DNA from: Mimachlamys varia | Lineage: Eukaryota; Mollusca; Bivalvia; Pectinida; Pectinidae | Reading direction: 5' to 3' | NCBI GenBank assembly: GCA_947623455.1 | Contig: OX392532.1 | Span: 26,138,792 to 26,202,791, forward strand | Length of the DNA: 64,000 nt | Shown here: piece after piece, positions 13,363-25,270 of the stretch | How the letters are laid out: every line of letters starts with the position of its first letter | Numbering within the stretch: position 1 is the first letter of the stretch | Made by a program: the position numbers and the translations under genes | The notes under the pieces: generated by a model | What the model saw: only the letters and a program-made list of their open reading frames with translations | Database searches by the model: none | What the model was told of the DNA's origin: nothing

Positions 13363-15409
13363 CATTGGATGGGAGACTGTAATTCGCCGAATAGTCTTCA
13401 AGTACCCATGCGTGCTACATTTTCAACACTCCCTCGGCAGTTTCCGTACCTTTCGTATGTACGTATACACCCGAGTCATTCCGATGTAAGGCGAGAGATT
13501 GAAGGCGCGTACCCTGACCTCGCTCACTCGATCAATTCCAGATCCTGAAACTAATTGAATAATAAACAGATAGGAACCTCAACAAGTTTTCTTGACGTGT
13601 TTTTGTTCGGGATTAATAAAAGCCGCAAAATATAATGTAAACTGGCTCCCGTCTCTAGAATAGTATACAGATATTGAAACAAAAATAGTCAAATAATGTT
13701 GATCACTTGGATGTCTGATCCTAAGTTTGAATCAAGGGGGGGGGGGGGGGGGGGGGGTAACCTAGGAGTAAAATAAAGAAAAAAAAATCTCTATAGAAAC
13801 TTAGGGGCTGGTAGCCAGTCTAAATGAAATGCAGGTTTCTGATTCCAGAATAACGGGACTGACTTTATAATGATATGCTCCTTTAGGCAAGGCCTTGTAC
13901 GACCTGCATTAACATTTGCAGGTCCTCCAGCAAAAAAAAATGGACAAACCTTTTCAATTCATTCATGCTATTGTACCGTATAACGAACAAGTCTCAGGTC
14001 TGTTATATAACTCGGTGATGTAACACGGGATAAAAGCGGATAGCCAAAAAAAATGTCTGAACCAATATCACAGCAAATATTGCATGCCCCATTCATACCT
14101 TGGCGACTTGAAACCGGAACGTGCGAACTTGTTAGTATATGCAAATTAAATGCACTATAGTACAACAAAGACTTGACAGACATTTTGTATTTATCAGTTC
14201 AACCAGAAACGGACACTGTCATAATCAATAGAATCATACATGTAGCTACGTATTGTAAAACAAATCTTTAAATGGAGATACATGTACACACATTGTATAC
14301 ATATCAAAGGAATATCTGTGTTGTATTGTGGTTGTTGGGTAGGAGATAAAGTGTCATTACGATCAAACATTATCTCAATTGAACCAAAGACAACGCATAA
14401 AATCTTCTATCTGAATACCTTCAAGTTTAAAGACACATTTCTAACATCAGTAATACTTCCGCATTTCTAACTCGCCAGGTCGGTTTATTTTTTTTTATTT
14501 CTGACGTCATAATATAAGCAATTTTGTATGTGAGGTTTGTTTCGAAATATTGAAATCAGAAATATATTAACAGTCTGATTGTTCCTTCTCTACATGAATA
14601 CCATTTAATGATGGGGGGGGGGGGGGGGGGGGCAGTTTTATCGGAAATTGATGAGCTGAAAACCTTAATGAGATTAGGTCTAAAACTACCAGAAAACAAT
14701 TATCATGCCCCTGTGTAAACTTTATGAATATTCGCACAATTTGTTTTTTCTCTATTCCCACAGTTTGATCTCTCTATAACACATTGTACCTTATCATATT
14801 GATATCGCTTTTGTAAAGTTGTTGACGTATGAATTAATCTTCCCCTGTGACATACGAACAAAGAAGATTATATATATATCGTTCAGGTAGAACTGACCTC
14901 CACTTAACCTTGAATAACAGTGAATTTGAGATCGCTCTCCCGCGAGATTTGGCGAGATTTAATAAAAGGTTAAAAATGATGTTTTAAGAGATTTGCTTTG
15001 CTAGCTAACTCCCGTACCTATATATTAAGAACACCTGAGTTACACAGGTGATTAGCGTGTACAGTGACACATGTCCTTGTGTGAGGTTTGTGTGGTATTG
15101 ATTGTAAATAAAAAACCTTGTGTAATCATTATCGTAACAGCAAAACGAATATTGGAAGCGTGTCCTTTCATCGGAGTAAAATAAACATCCATTTATTCTG
15201 AACGACACTGTCAAACGTGAAAACATGCACGTGCTATTATTTCGGATCACGATACCTATCTACGGAGCCACAAAACCAGCCTATATTTAATCAATTCTGG
15301 ACTTATTCTGAGGTCGACACGCTTTGATACAAACCCTGTTGCAATAGAAGGTGACTATACCCTGGGAAACATGATATATATTACGTCACATCCAATTAGA
15401 TTCTGAACT
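13363..15409. other. Gene-free stretch with two long G runs
   Basis: No gene is recognised. Poly-G tracts of 22 (13736-13757) and 20 bases (14613-14632) are the only obvious features, plus a short AT-rich patch near 14872. Small open frames of 60-97 codons show no family motifs. Confidence 0.5.
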
Positions 15410-15555
15410 CAAAGATTGGGTGGGAACCGGAGAACCAGGTAAAAACTCACGTGGTCTGGCAAGCGCTCTCTATACATTTTCACGTCCGATAGAGGAATCG
15501 AACCTCGGGCGCCTTGGTTGTAAGACAAGTGCGCTATCCACTGCGTCAACTTAAA
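15410..15555 (-). mobile_element. tRNA-derived SINE-like copy, tRNA-Val-like head
   Basis: On the minus strand the head reads gacgcagtggatagcgcact (D-arm-like), an anticodon-loop-like cttacaa, then gcgcccgaggttcgattcct (T-arm and B box). A body with accacgtgag, acctggttctccggttccc follows. A tRNA scan might call a pseudo-tRNA here. The continuing SINE body argues that it is a SINE head rather than a functional tRNA gene. Confidence 0.6.
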
Positions 15556-15699
15556 ATAAGGAAGATCTCATGGTGTCTGCATCAAATATATTCTTGGTTA
15601 TTAGGAGAAACATATAACATACGTTTTTATTTTTATAGTTTACTGTAAATTTGAAAATAAATGAAAACTATTATATATCTTCCTGACCTAGGAAAGGTC

Positions 15700-16985
15700 A
15701 ATAAGCAAGTACTTATTTCACATAGCAGACCTATTTCATATAGCAGACCTATTTCACGTAACAAACCTATTTCACGTGATAAATTTCTTTCACGTGGAAG
15801 ATCTACATTAATATATGCATTTCACGTAGCAGATCTATTTCACGTAGCAGATCTATTCCACGTAGTAGATCTATTCCACGTAGTAGATCTATTCCACGTA
15901 GTTGATCTATTCCACGTAGCAGATCTATTTCACGTAGTAGATCTTTTTCACGTAGTAGATCTTTTTCACGTAGTAGATCTTTTTCACGTAGTAGATATAT
16001 TCCACGTAGTAGATCTATTTCACGTAGTAGATCTATTTCACGTAGTAGATCTATTCCACGTAGTAGACATATTCCACGTAGTAGATCTATTCCACGTAGT
16101 AGATCTATTCCACGTAGCAGATCTATTTCACGTAGTAGATCTATTCCACGTAGTAGATCTATTTCACGTAGTAGACATATTCCACCTAGTAGATCTATTC
16201 CACGTAGTAGATCTATTCCACGTAGCAGATCTATTTCACGTAGTAGATCTATTCCACGTAGTAGATCTATTTCACGTAGTAGACATATTTCACGTAGTAG
16301 ATCTATTTCACGTAGATCTATTTCACGTAGTTGATCTATTCCACGTAGTAGATCTTTTTCACGTAGTAGACATATTTCACGTAGTAGATCTATTCCACGT
16401 AGCAGATCTATTCCACGTAGTAGATCTATTCCACGTAGCAGATCTATTCCACGTAGCAGATCTATTTCACGTAGTAGACATATTTCACGTAGTAGATCTA
16501 TTTCACGTAGTTGATCTATTCCACGTAGTAGATCTATTCCACGTAGTAGATCTATTTCACGTAGTAGATCTATTCCACGTAGTTGATCTATTCCACGTAG
16601 CAGATCTATTCCACGTAGTTGATCTATTCCACGTAGCAGATCTATTCCACGTAGTAGATCTATTCCACGTAGTAGATCTATTCCACGTAGTAGACATATT
16701 TCACGTAGTAGATCTATTTCACGTAGCAGACATATTTCACGTAGTAGACATATTTCACGTAGTATATCTATTTCACATAGTAGATCTATTCCACGTATTA
16801 GATCTATTTCACGCAGCAGATCTATTTCACGTAGTAGATCTATTCCACATAGTAGATCTATTCCACGTAGTAGATCTATTTCACGCAGCAGATCTATTTC
16901 ACGTAGTAGATCTATTTCACGCAGCAGATCTATTTCACGTAGTAGATCTATTTCACGTAGCAGACCTACTTCGGATTCTCAAATG
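15700..16985 (+). repeat. 18-bp minisatellite, about 65-70 copies, with a long open frame
   Basis: The unit is close to ttccacgtagtagatcta, with variants ttt/ttc, gta/gtt/gca, gat cta and gac ata. One unit near 16310 is 15 bp. The period is divisible by three and the only indel seen removes three bases. A frame from 15661 to 17067 therefore stays open for 468 codons, encoding mostly repeats of Phe-His-Val-Val-Asp-Leu. The first about 50 codons and the last about 33 are non-repetitive or degenerate. No known domain is recognised and I regard it as probably non-coding. Confidence 0.95.
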
Positions 16986-17085
16986 TCTAAGCATTTTCCG
17001 CATATACGAACTCATGCATGGTTTGATAACAAAATTACATCTTGGAATGGCACGGCGTATTAAATGAACGTTGAAATTAATATTC

Positions 17086-17230
17086 GCAGTGGATAGCGTG
17101 ACTTTGTATGATCACCTGTCCAACAATACAGGTTTTCTCTAGATGCTCCGGTTCCCTCTCACACAAAACTCAAACGCACCAACGCCCAATCAAGCAAGAC
17201 AAATTTAAATGAGTTATAAAAAACTTGTTT
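17086..17230 (+). mobile_element. Degenerate SINE fragment, second family
   Basis: It contains cgcagtggatagcgtgactt, matching the head of the minus-strand copy at 15410-15555, followed by aggttttctctagatgctcc and ggttccctctcacac, equivalent to the body of that family. The tRNA B box is not recognisable, so the copy is internally damaged. Confidence 0.5.
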
Positions 17231-17898
17231 GATAATCGTTATACAGGGGTCGTATTACATTTATGTAGAAGAGCAAATTTCTGCAAGTAGTTCTGAGAGT
17301 CTTCTCGTATTTTCTCGTTTACGGAAAGTGGCGATGGTTCCCGATTCAAGGGTCATGTAAGAACGGCAGCATTGAACTGATTTCATTCGGCATCCACAGG
17401 CAATGTAGACATATGTTCCAACTGAAAGCAGATAAGTAGTGTATAAGTATATATTGTAAACGTTTGTTGTGTCTTGAGAAAGTTCTTACACAAAAAAATA
17501 TCTCATTCACGAATGCTCATTGCTTACTTTCCAAAAATGATTAACTTAGAAAATCGACCTATATCTTGAAAGAAAACTACACCAGTACACTTCAAAACCA
17601 TCCCAACACTAAGAACGTGATAAAAAAAAACAAGAGTTTTCGAGTCCAAGCTACATAGAGATATTTAGCTTACCACTACACACTACAGTTCAAATGTGCA
17701 TGTGCTTAAATGTTTTCTTTCCTCGACAAGTTGTGAAGTGCCTAAATGGTATCTTTTACGTAAATGTAAATTTCTTGTAAGTAGTACATGTAGGTGTCTC
17801 AGTCTAAACAGACAGACATTACCAAGGAAGGTGATCGGCGACAGGGCGAGGTGGATCGTAGAATCTGTTAACCTGCTGAACTTACTCGGTTACTAATT
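17231..17898. other. No gene seen
   Basis: Unique AT-rich sequence. A 66-codon frame at 17696-17896 has no recognisable motif or clear start context. Confidence 0.5.
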
Positions 17899-18167
17899 CA
17901 GGGCCCGTATTCATGAAACCGTTCTCATGCTCAAGCATGGATTTCGTGCTCAAGCCTTATTTCTTGTTCTGGCCATAAATTATTTAAAAAAATTAACTTT
18001 GTCAAAGTTTTGGAAAAAAGTTGAAGAGACATGAAGCTAAAAACTGTTTTCAACATTTACATTGACTTTTTGACTCTTCGACGTGATTAAGGAAAGTTTC
18101 AAGAAAGCTGGCTTGAACACAGAATTCATGCTTGAGCATGAGAACGGTTTCATGAATACGGGCCCTG
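17899..18167. mobile_element. 269-bp MITE with perfect 41-bp terminal inverted repeats
   Basis: The left end cagggcccgtattcatgaaa, continuing through ccgttctcatgctcaagcatg, is matched exactly in reverse complement by 18127-18167. The interior is AT-rich with further partial pairing. There is no coding capacity. The perfect long TIRs suggest relatively recent insertion. Confidence 0.9.
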
Positions 18168-18325
18168 GTGTTGGTGTTTTTATTTAAATAGCCTTGGTTT
18201 ATGTTTTGTTGTTTTCTTTCTTGATCGAATGGATGGAAATTATATAAAGTGAAAATGTAGTGAAAGGGTAGGGGAAGCCGGGAGGGGTGATGTAGAGACG
18301 AACACTGTGTAGGTAAGTGTATGAA

Positions 18326-18620
18326 TTGTAAGAAATTACATCACTCTTTTCTCTTCCCTAGCACAAATTCAAGTCAAGATTATTTCACGATATCTCACCC
18401 CTAACACAGATGCTCTCAAAATATGAGAGATTACATCCTGATATCTCACTCTTAGAACACTTACATGACAAATTATAATAAAATATATCTCAATTTTTCA
18501 CCTCTGGCACGGTTGCCTCCTAAAATATGAGAAATTACACCATTTCGCACCCCAAGCACGAATTCGTGTCAAGGTGTGAGAAATTATAACATGGTATCTC
18601 ACTCTCACCATGAAATCTCA
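18326..18620. repeat. Degenerate tandem repeat of roughly 55-70 bp units
   Basis: The blocks gagaaattacac / gagagattacat / gaaattataa, then atatctcac, ccctagcacaaattc and ctcaaaatatgag recur about four to five times in the same order with considerable divergence. No coding potential is seen. Confidence 0.65.
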
Positions 18621-19849
18621 ACAGAATAAAAGTGGGCTACTGGGATGGGAAATTGTGATAAAACAAAAGATGAATGAAAAAGGGGATGTAAATATCTTGA
18701 CGCTCTGCATTTGTACTCGGCAATCTAAAGGATACCACAACCTCTTCAATATGTCCTTTATACTTGTGTTGGCCTAACATTGCGTATGATAGCAAGCATT
18801 AGCCATTTATTTCCAACATTAGTTACCACTCCCATTTATATATTTTTTTTTGACGACAAGAAACTTAAACAGAAGCCACGTGTGGCGAAATGCTATCGAC
18901 TTCCGGTTATAAAAGAATATCAAGCTGGTTAATTAATTAAGAAAATATGCATGCTATGCACATTTCTTGCGAATTCTGTTCTATTAGAAACCGTATTTGA
19001 TATAAAAAAAACGCCGTCTATTTTGAAAGAAGGGAGAACAACTACTTTAAGTATGTCGTGGGTTACAAGTTAAACGTCCGATTGAACCCGATGAGATTCA
19101 GTCCTCTAAAGTACTTCGTGTCTCCCTTGATTTCAAACTTGCCGACGATTTATTTCAAGCTATTTAAACATTGCTAAGCTTTGGGTAACTCTTGATGACA
19201 TGTCTAAGATAGATGATGGTTCAGTTTTTTGCCGTTAGTGTGGGTTTTGTCCTGTTATTTACCTGTACAAACAATGACGCAACCGACAGGAAGTGAGATG
19301 ATGTAAGTTTATCGATTATTTTTGCCTTCTTTTTAATCTCTTATCAGACATTGTTGAATTACAACGGTAAGTAAACTTGCGGAAAAATAAACTTTCTCAA
19401 GATTTCATGATCACAAGATTTCGTGCTCTAATACACTGCACTGTGTCATATAAAAAGTTGTAATGAACGGAAGCTAAAACACACACGTAGCACAGGGACC
19501 TGATAATTCGTTACATCTTGTATATTCATTTGGATCTGCCTTGGTACGAAGAAAGTTACACACTAGAATTGTAAAATGTTTAGATCAACACTTTATTTAT
19601 ACATGACATGTATATGTATTTATTTGTGTCGTTTTCTTTGAGAACTTATTTAAATCGTTGAAACGTTTAATACTGATCGATCTGAAAGCATAACAAAGGT
19701 CTTTGCATGCATATTTGAAGCAACTACATGTATGACTAAATGTTAATGGGTCTGTATTTCCTGATGTTCCCTGTTTAAGAGTCAACATTTAGGGGCACCG
19801 CTACAACTGGTTCACCCGTTGTCGGTGTAATGTGACAGGACAGAACTGC
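18621..19849. other. No gene seen; solitary MITE end at 19491-19524
   Basis: Mostly unique sequence. At 19491 the string cacagggacctgataattcg repeats the terminus of the 13143-13362 MITE, but no opposite end follows, so it is a fragment. Confidence 0.6.
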
Positions 19850-20067
19850 TTGGTTGGGTTTGTTTAAGTTTTACGTCGTTTTAACAGGTAGGGTCCTATC
19901 GGGACGTGTCATGCTTTAGTGGTGGAGGAAAGCCGGAGTTCAGGGAGAAAAAAAACGACCTACGGCCAGTACCTGGCGAATGTCCCGAGTAGGCCAGAAT
20001 ATACGACCCAGAAGTGAAGGGCTATAGTGATGGAAGAATATCAGACTTCAACCACTTGGTGTTTACC
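19850..20067 (-). mobile_element. Diverged tRNA-derived SINE (first family)
   Basis: Reverse-complement reading gives the same body order as at 12137 and 24403: cggacattcgccaggtactg-like, cgtaggtcg, tccggctttcctccacc, catgacacgtcc and the tail cgtaaaacttaaacaaaccc. The head retains only a weak caagtggttgaagtc A-box remnant. It is an old inverted copy. Confidence 0.75.
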
Positions 20068-20289
20068 GTTTCCTTGAATTAGTGTGTGCCTTTCTGAATG
20101 TCCTTCCTTGAGATTGCTCTTTTGTTCTAAAGCAAAGATCAAGGTCACTGTTAATATATGCAATGAACTGACTTGCGTTCCATTGGGAGCATTCGGTATA
20201 GTATTTCAGTGAGGTAGTACTATTAAGTTGGCATTTGTTCTCCACCATACCCTGTCTCGGCACACAAACACACGTAGGCACGGCCTGGC

Positions 20290-21430
20290 CAACGGGCAAG
20301 GCACGGCCTGGTCATAGCACAGGGGCTAAGTAAGGCATGACCATAGAACAGGGGCTAGGTACGGCCTTACCATACATCAGGGGCTAGGCACGGCCTGACC
20401 ATAGCACAGGGGCTAGGTACGGCCTGACCATACGTCAGGGGCTAGGCAGGGCCTGACCATAGCACAGGGGCCAGCTACGGCCTGGTCATATCACTGGGGC
20501 TAGGTACGGCCTGACCAAAACACAGTGGCTACATGTAGGTACGGCGTGATCATAACACAGGGGCTAGGTACGGCCTGACCATAGCACATGGGCTAGGTAT
20601 GGCCTGACCATAGCACAGGCCCCAGGTACGGCCTGGTCATAGCACAGGGGCTAGGTACGGCCTAACCATAGCACTGGGGCTAGGTACGGCCTGACCAAAG
20701 CACAGGGGCTACAGTTTAGGTACGGCGTGACTATAGCACAGGGGCTAGGTACGGCGTGACCATAACACAGGGGCTAGGTTCGGCGTGACCATAGCACAGG
20801 GGCAGAGTACGGCGTGACCATAGCACAGGGGCTAGGTACGGGCTGCCCATCCCACATGGGGCTAGGTACGGCCTGACCATAGTACAGGCTAGGTACGGCC
20901 TGGCCATAGCACAGGGGCTAGGTACGGCCTGACCATAGTACAGGGGCTACATGTAGGTACAGCCTGGCCATAGCACAGGGGCTAGGTACGGCCTGAACAC
21001 AGCACAAGGACTAGGTACGGCCTGATCATAGCACAGGGGATAGGTACGGCCTGGCCACAGCACAGGGGCTTGGTACGGCCTTAACACAGCACAAGGACTA
21101 GGTACGGCCTGATCATAGCACAGGGGATAGGTACGGCCTGACCACAGCACAGGGGATAGTTATGGCCTAACCACAGCACAGGGGATAGGCACGGCCTGAC
21201 CATAGCACAGGGGCTAGGTACGGCCTGACCACAGCACAGGGGATAGTTATGGCCTAACCACAGCACAGGGGATAGGCACGGCCTGACCATAGCACAGGGG
21301 CTAGGTACGGCCTGACCACAGCATAGGGGCTAGGTACGGCCTGACCATAGCACAGGGGCTATAAGCACGGCCTGACCATAGCACAGGGGCTAAGCACGGC
21401 CTGACCATTGCACAGGGGCTTTATGAACTT
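20290..21430. repeat. 29-bp GC-rich minisatellite, about 39 copies
   Basis: The unit is ggctaggtacggcctgacca followed by tagcacagg. Several units carry insertions (acatgta or acagttta after ggct) or replacements (ttatggcctaaccacag). Blocks near 21000-21300 show a two-to-three-unit higher-order repeat (the ggatagttatggcctaacca variant recurs 116 bp apart). Minus-strand frames across it are products of the repeat. Confidence 0.95.
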
Positions 21431-21439
21431 TTGTTTTGG

Positions 21440-21570
21440 AACTTAATCAATGTGTTTAGATCAATTTTCGATAAAAGTGTCTCCCTCAATGGCATATTAT
21501 TATAGCCTTTATGACCATTGAGGGGGGGGGGGGGCATGTTTATCAAAAATAGCCCCCCCCCCCCACCCTA
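21440..21570. mobile_element. Degenerate palindromic MITE fragment
   Basis: The string agatcaattttcgataaaa is shared with the centre of the 13143 MITE. The arm ctccctcaatgg pairs with ccattgagggg and gataaaa with tttatc, giving a small palindrome interrupted by G and C homopolymers. The outer ends are not recognisable. Confidence 0.5.
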
Positions 21571-24044
21571 GACCTCAACAGAAATGTAAATAAAGAAACC
21601 ACAGACAAGACTTCCCAAAACGTATACTACGTAAATATGCAGCCTACGCTATGCAATTAGATACGAGAGCTATCCGAAACATCAGCATATGATAATATTC
21701 AACAATTGATCATCGTTTTATCTATTGACATATGAAGTCTGTATACTTAATGTTCAAACTGACCTCAGAGCCGTTCCGGAATCCACAATTATACAAAACA
21801 TCCAGTTTATGAATTAATTCATAGTAGTGACGTTTAGGCAATACATGTGGGAATGTGGTAATAATAAGGTAAAACTGGGGGGTTGTGTGGGAATGTGGTA
21901 GTGCCAAAAGCCAAAGAGAAAGTGGTAGGATTCCAACATATTTGCGTACATATGTGTGTGGGAATGTACTCCGGGGTGCCTCTCCGTGTAGATGGTGCGA
22001 GATAAAAAATAATGCCCTGTGCTATATATAAACCGAACTCTGTGTAAATATTTTGCTGCATGGTATATTTAGGATGACATGTAAGATGTGAAATCGGATT
22101 TGTAATGGACACAGTTCTGTTGGGGATATCTAATTCCCGGACCGAAGTAACGGACACCGGATCATGTCATAAGTGCTTCACGTCACAGCTGACAGAATAT
22201 TTAAGCATGAGTGTTTCAGCGCTGTTATGTATCTCCAACGAAGAAGAGTTCCTTTATCTCTAGATTTTGATTTGACTTAAATGTACTTTTACTTAATGGC
22301 TGAGAGTAATTACCATGTACGCAAGATATCTATGATATATAGATCGAAGATATGAAGATGACAGTTTTTGAATATGCTTATAACAATGTGTGTTTACTTG
22401 TGATTGACAATAATGACTCGGTTCTCATTTTGAGAACTTAATTATTGATGTATATACTTGGATATGACCAAGGTTTACATGGCGGGAATCGTCGATGAAG
22501 CAGACGATGCCAACTCTTCCGGAACACCTGGTCTTATTCTCTTATACTTTTACAATGGTCTCCATGTAAATCTTTCCCTTCCTTTTGTTTATATTTTGCC
22601 CCTACTTTGATCGATTTTGAGTTCGGATTATGGTTTCGTTGACGCTTTGGTATTCTCTAAAATCATTTCATTGACATTTTCTCCCTCTTCGCTGAAACAT
22701 CTTCGCTCCGCGATAAAGATTCGGACCAAGGTTAAGCTCATGGTTGTAAATTAAGGCAATAAGATTTTAAATTATCCCTGTCACGAGTAAGGAAACATTC
22801 GTTATGTTGACATTAGGGCTACGTTTGTACAAATGACCTAACCCATAAATACTCTTTATACTTGTGTTTCTTTGTATAAGGAGTTGATACCATAGTTAAA
22901 CACGCCCATATTTTGTTTTGTGCATATAATATATACAGGAGAAAAGTGGTATGACACTCCAACTTAAGGGTAGGTTTTCCAGCATATCTACGGTACGCCT
23001 CGACGTACAGGTGATGGGTATGCAAATAAAACCCATGTCATATTTATATATTAGGATATAAATGGGTATGTAAATAAAGATATGCTAATTTTCGTAAGTC
23101 AAACCAGCGGTTACGGAGTAAGGGTCCCTCCGTGTGGACGTCACACACCAGTACACAGTCCCCTTGGTTCCGAGTTTTAGGGGTACAGAACGGGTGGGGT
23201 GAGGTGGTGGTGGTGTGTGTGTGTGTGTGAGTTGGGGGTGTGGGGAGTGTGAGGTGTGTGCGTGTTGGAGGGTGGAGGGGGGGGGGGGGGTCTATACAGA
23301 ATTAGATGACCTCAGACAGTGTTTATTCGTGTATGCCAGTATGGATTACAATATTGGGTAGGGACTGTACAATATAAGGTATGTGGTCTGTTCTAAGTCG
23401 GGCTAAGTGGACGCTGTATGTCTGTAAAGCACACAATTAAATACATGTCGTAGTATATGACAACAGCCGGGTCACCTTCGGACAAAGTGTATGGTCACCA
23501 CACAACACCTATATAGCTTTCAATCGTCAGATTTACATAAAGCGGCGAGGACCACCCCACACTGTCATATACGAAGGGCTGGAATCATATAAAGGGTTGG
23601 AGCGGTACTCTAGCCATATATATATATATGTTTCGTTCCATACCCCTACTTTCAGGTAAAAGTCAATCATTTTATGAATATGCAACGATTGAGTTAAGCT
23701 TTTGAGGTTTTAAATCAGAATGCAGTCATCAAGTTGATTCTCAATAACTATTAAATAGACTTTTGCTGAGGTGAGGTGAAGCAAGTCATTATGCTGTCGA
23801 TAATGTAAGCGTTACGGCTGGTGGAAGGACAGGTATGTCTTATATAGAGATTTTGCACCTGTGGAGTTTAAGCTATGTGTACATAATCTATAAATACACT
23901 CTTCCGAGTATAGTGAGGAAGCGATACTTAAGAGACAATTAGCGCACAATCTAGGATATCGAAAAAAACTAGTATGAAGACAATCCCTTAGAGTGTTTGG
24001 TCATACATGTAGTTCTAGAAGGGAGAGAGATCGTGTAAAAAATG
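21571..24044. other. Gene-free stretch with a GT/G-rich tract
   Basis: No gene is recognised in 2.5 kb. About 23190-23290 is a strongly G-rich strand with GGT repeats, (gt)n and a terminal 14-base G run. A short (ta)n lies near 23618. The largest open frame (107 codons, minus, 21834-22157) shows no family features. Confidence 0.5.
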
Positions 24045-25270
24045 AACAAGAGGCCCAATGGACTGCATCGCTCACTTGATATCAATATTTCATTTTACAC
24101 ACATTACAGGTACATGTAGAATATAACTGTTTTATTCCAAAGAACCTTAATATCGGCACCCTGGGCCAATACATGTGTTATTCAGGAGAAGTCGTTAAAA
24201 TGTCTGAATGTAAAATTTACCTCTATGACCTTAATTAACTTATTGGCCATTAATTGCAGGATCTACCTTGCCAAATAGTTTAACTCTGGACTGCTTAATT
24301 ATTGAGAAGAAGCCGTATAAAGGTTTCAAATATAGTTGACCCCTGTAACTTTGAATATAAGTCAAGGTCATCCATTTGCACATTCTTTGTAACCCTTCAT
24401 CAAAGCCGCGGTGGCCGAGTGGTTAAGGTGTTTCGACATTCTACCACCAGCCCTTCACCTCTGGGATGCGAGTTCGAATCCCACGTGGGGCAGTTGCCAG
24501 GTACTGACCGTGGGTCTGTGGATTTTCACCGGGTACACCGGCTTTCCTCCGCCTCCAAAACCTGGCACGCCCTTAAATGACCATTGCTGTTAATAGGACG
24601 TAAAACAAAATAAACCAAACCAAATTTTCATCATAGCATGCATGCTACTGACCAATTATCACCGTCTTAAATATTTTGGTTTTTGAAAAGAAATTGTTTA
24701 AAGGGTTTGAAAATGTATGAACCCCGTGACCTTGAATATAAGTGAAAATTATTCGTTTGAATAAACTTGCTTTCCCTTCATACTGACAAAACAGAAAAAT
24801 GTGTTAAAGGTTTTGACCCCTTTGACTTTGGATGCAAGTCATGGTCATTCATTTCAACAAAGTTTGTATCTCCACCTCAGCATGCTACCTACCAAATATC
24901 AGTAGCCCCTTTGGTGACTAAGAAGAATTTGTTTCATGCCTCCAACATGTTTGACTTCTATGACCTTTGAAGTCGGCCAAAGTCATTCATATGAACATAT
25001 TCGCAAACCTTCATGCCAGCTTGCCATGTGCCTAATATCAGTACCTTGGGTATAGTAGTTATATTTGACCCCTGTGGCCTTGAAAATACCCCAAGGTCAG
25101 TCATTTGAACAAGCTATTAGGTCTGGGTCCCAGCATTCTTCAGGTTCAATATATCAGTATCAACAACTTTTTTTATGTTAGCAAGAAGGGTTTTTTTTTT
25201 GTATATTTTTAACACTTCAGACCCCTGTGACCTTGGAAGTCGGTCAAAGTCCATTAGAAATACCAGGTAT
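24045..25270. repeat. Dispersed repeat family A, about 160-bp degenerate monomers
   Basis: It begins aacaagaggcccaatggact and cgctcac, then imperfect monomers containing tgaccttgaatataagt, tcaaggtcat, catttga, acccttcatc, agcatgctac, aaatatcagta and a gttattgagaagaa-like block. The same monomer recurs densely at 36330-39180 and 41340-43205. Small frames here are repeat by-products. I think it is a bivalve dispersed element with an internal tandem core; that identification is inference. Confidence 0.8.
24403..24626 (+). mobile_element. Full-length tRNA-derived SINE nested in repeat family A
   Basis: It starts within agccgcggtggccgagtggt (A box), has a B box gcgagttcgaatccc, the body cagttgccaggtactgaccg and ccggctttcctccgcctcc, and ends aataggacgtaaaacaaaat. 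The host repeat's ttcatca motif lies on both sides (24396-24402 and 24627-24633), a direct target-site duplication. It splits a family A monomer, so it is younger than that repeat. The overlapping 92- and 60-codon frames are SINE sequence. Confidence 0.93.

Noticed and set aside
15480..15550. tRNA-like sequence with TAC anticodon-like loop on the minus strand
   Set aside because: The acceptor stem is not convincing and the sequence continues into a SINE body shared with other copies, so it is a SINE head.
20947..21290. Cys/Pro-rich minus-strand frames
   Set aside because: They are overlapping translations of the 29-bp GC-rich minisatellite in different frames.
24302..24593. 92- and 60-codon frames, and the similar frame at 12022-12327
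   Set aside because: They translate the tRNA-derived SINE; similarity between them reflects the shared element.
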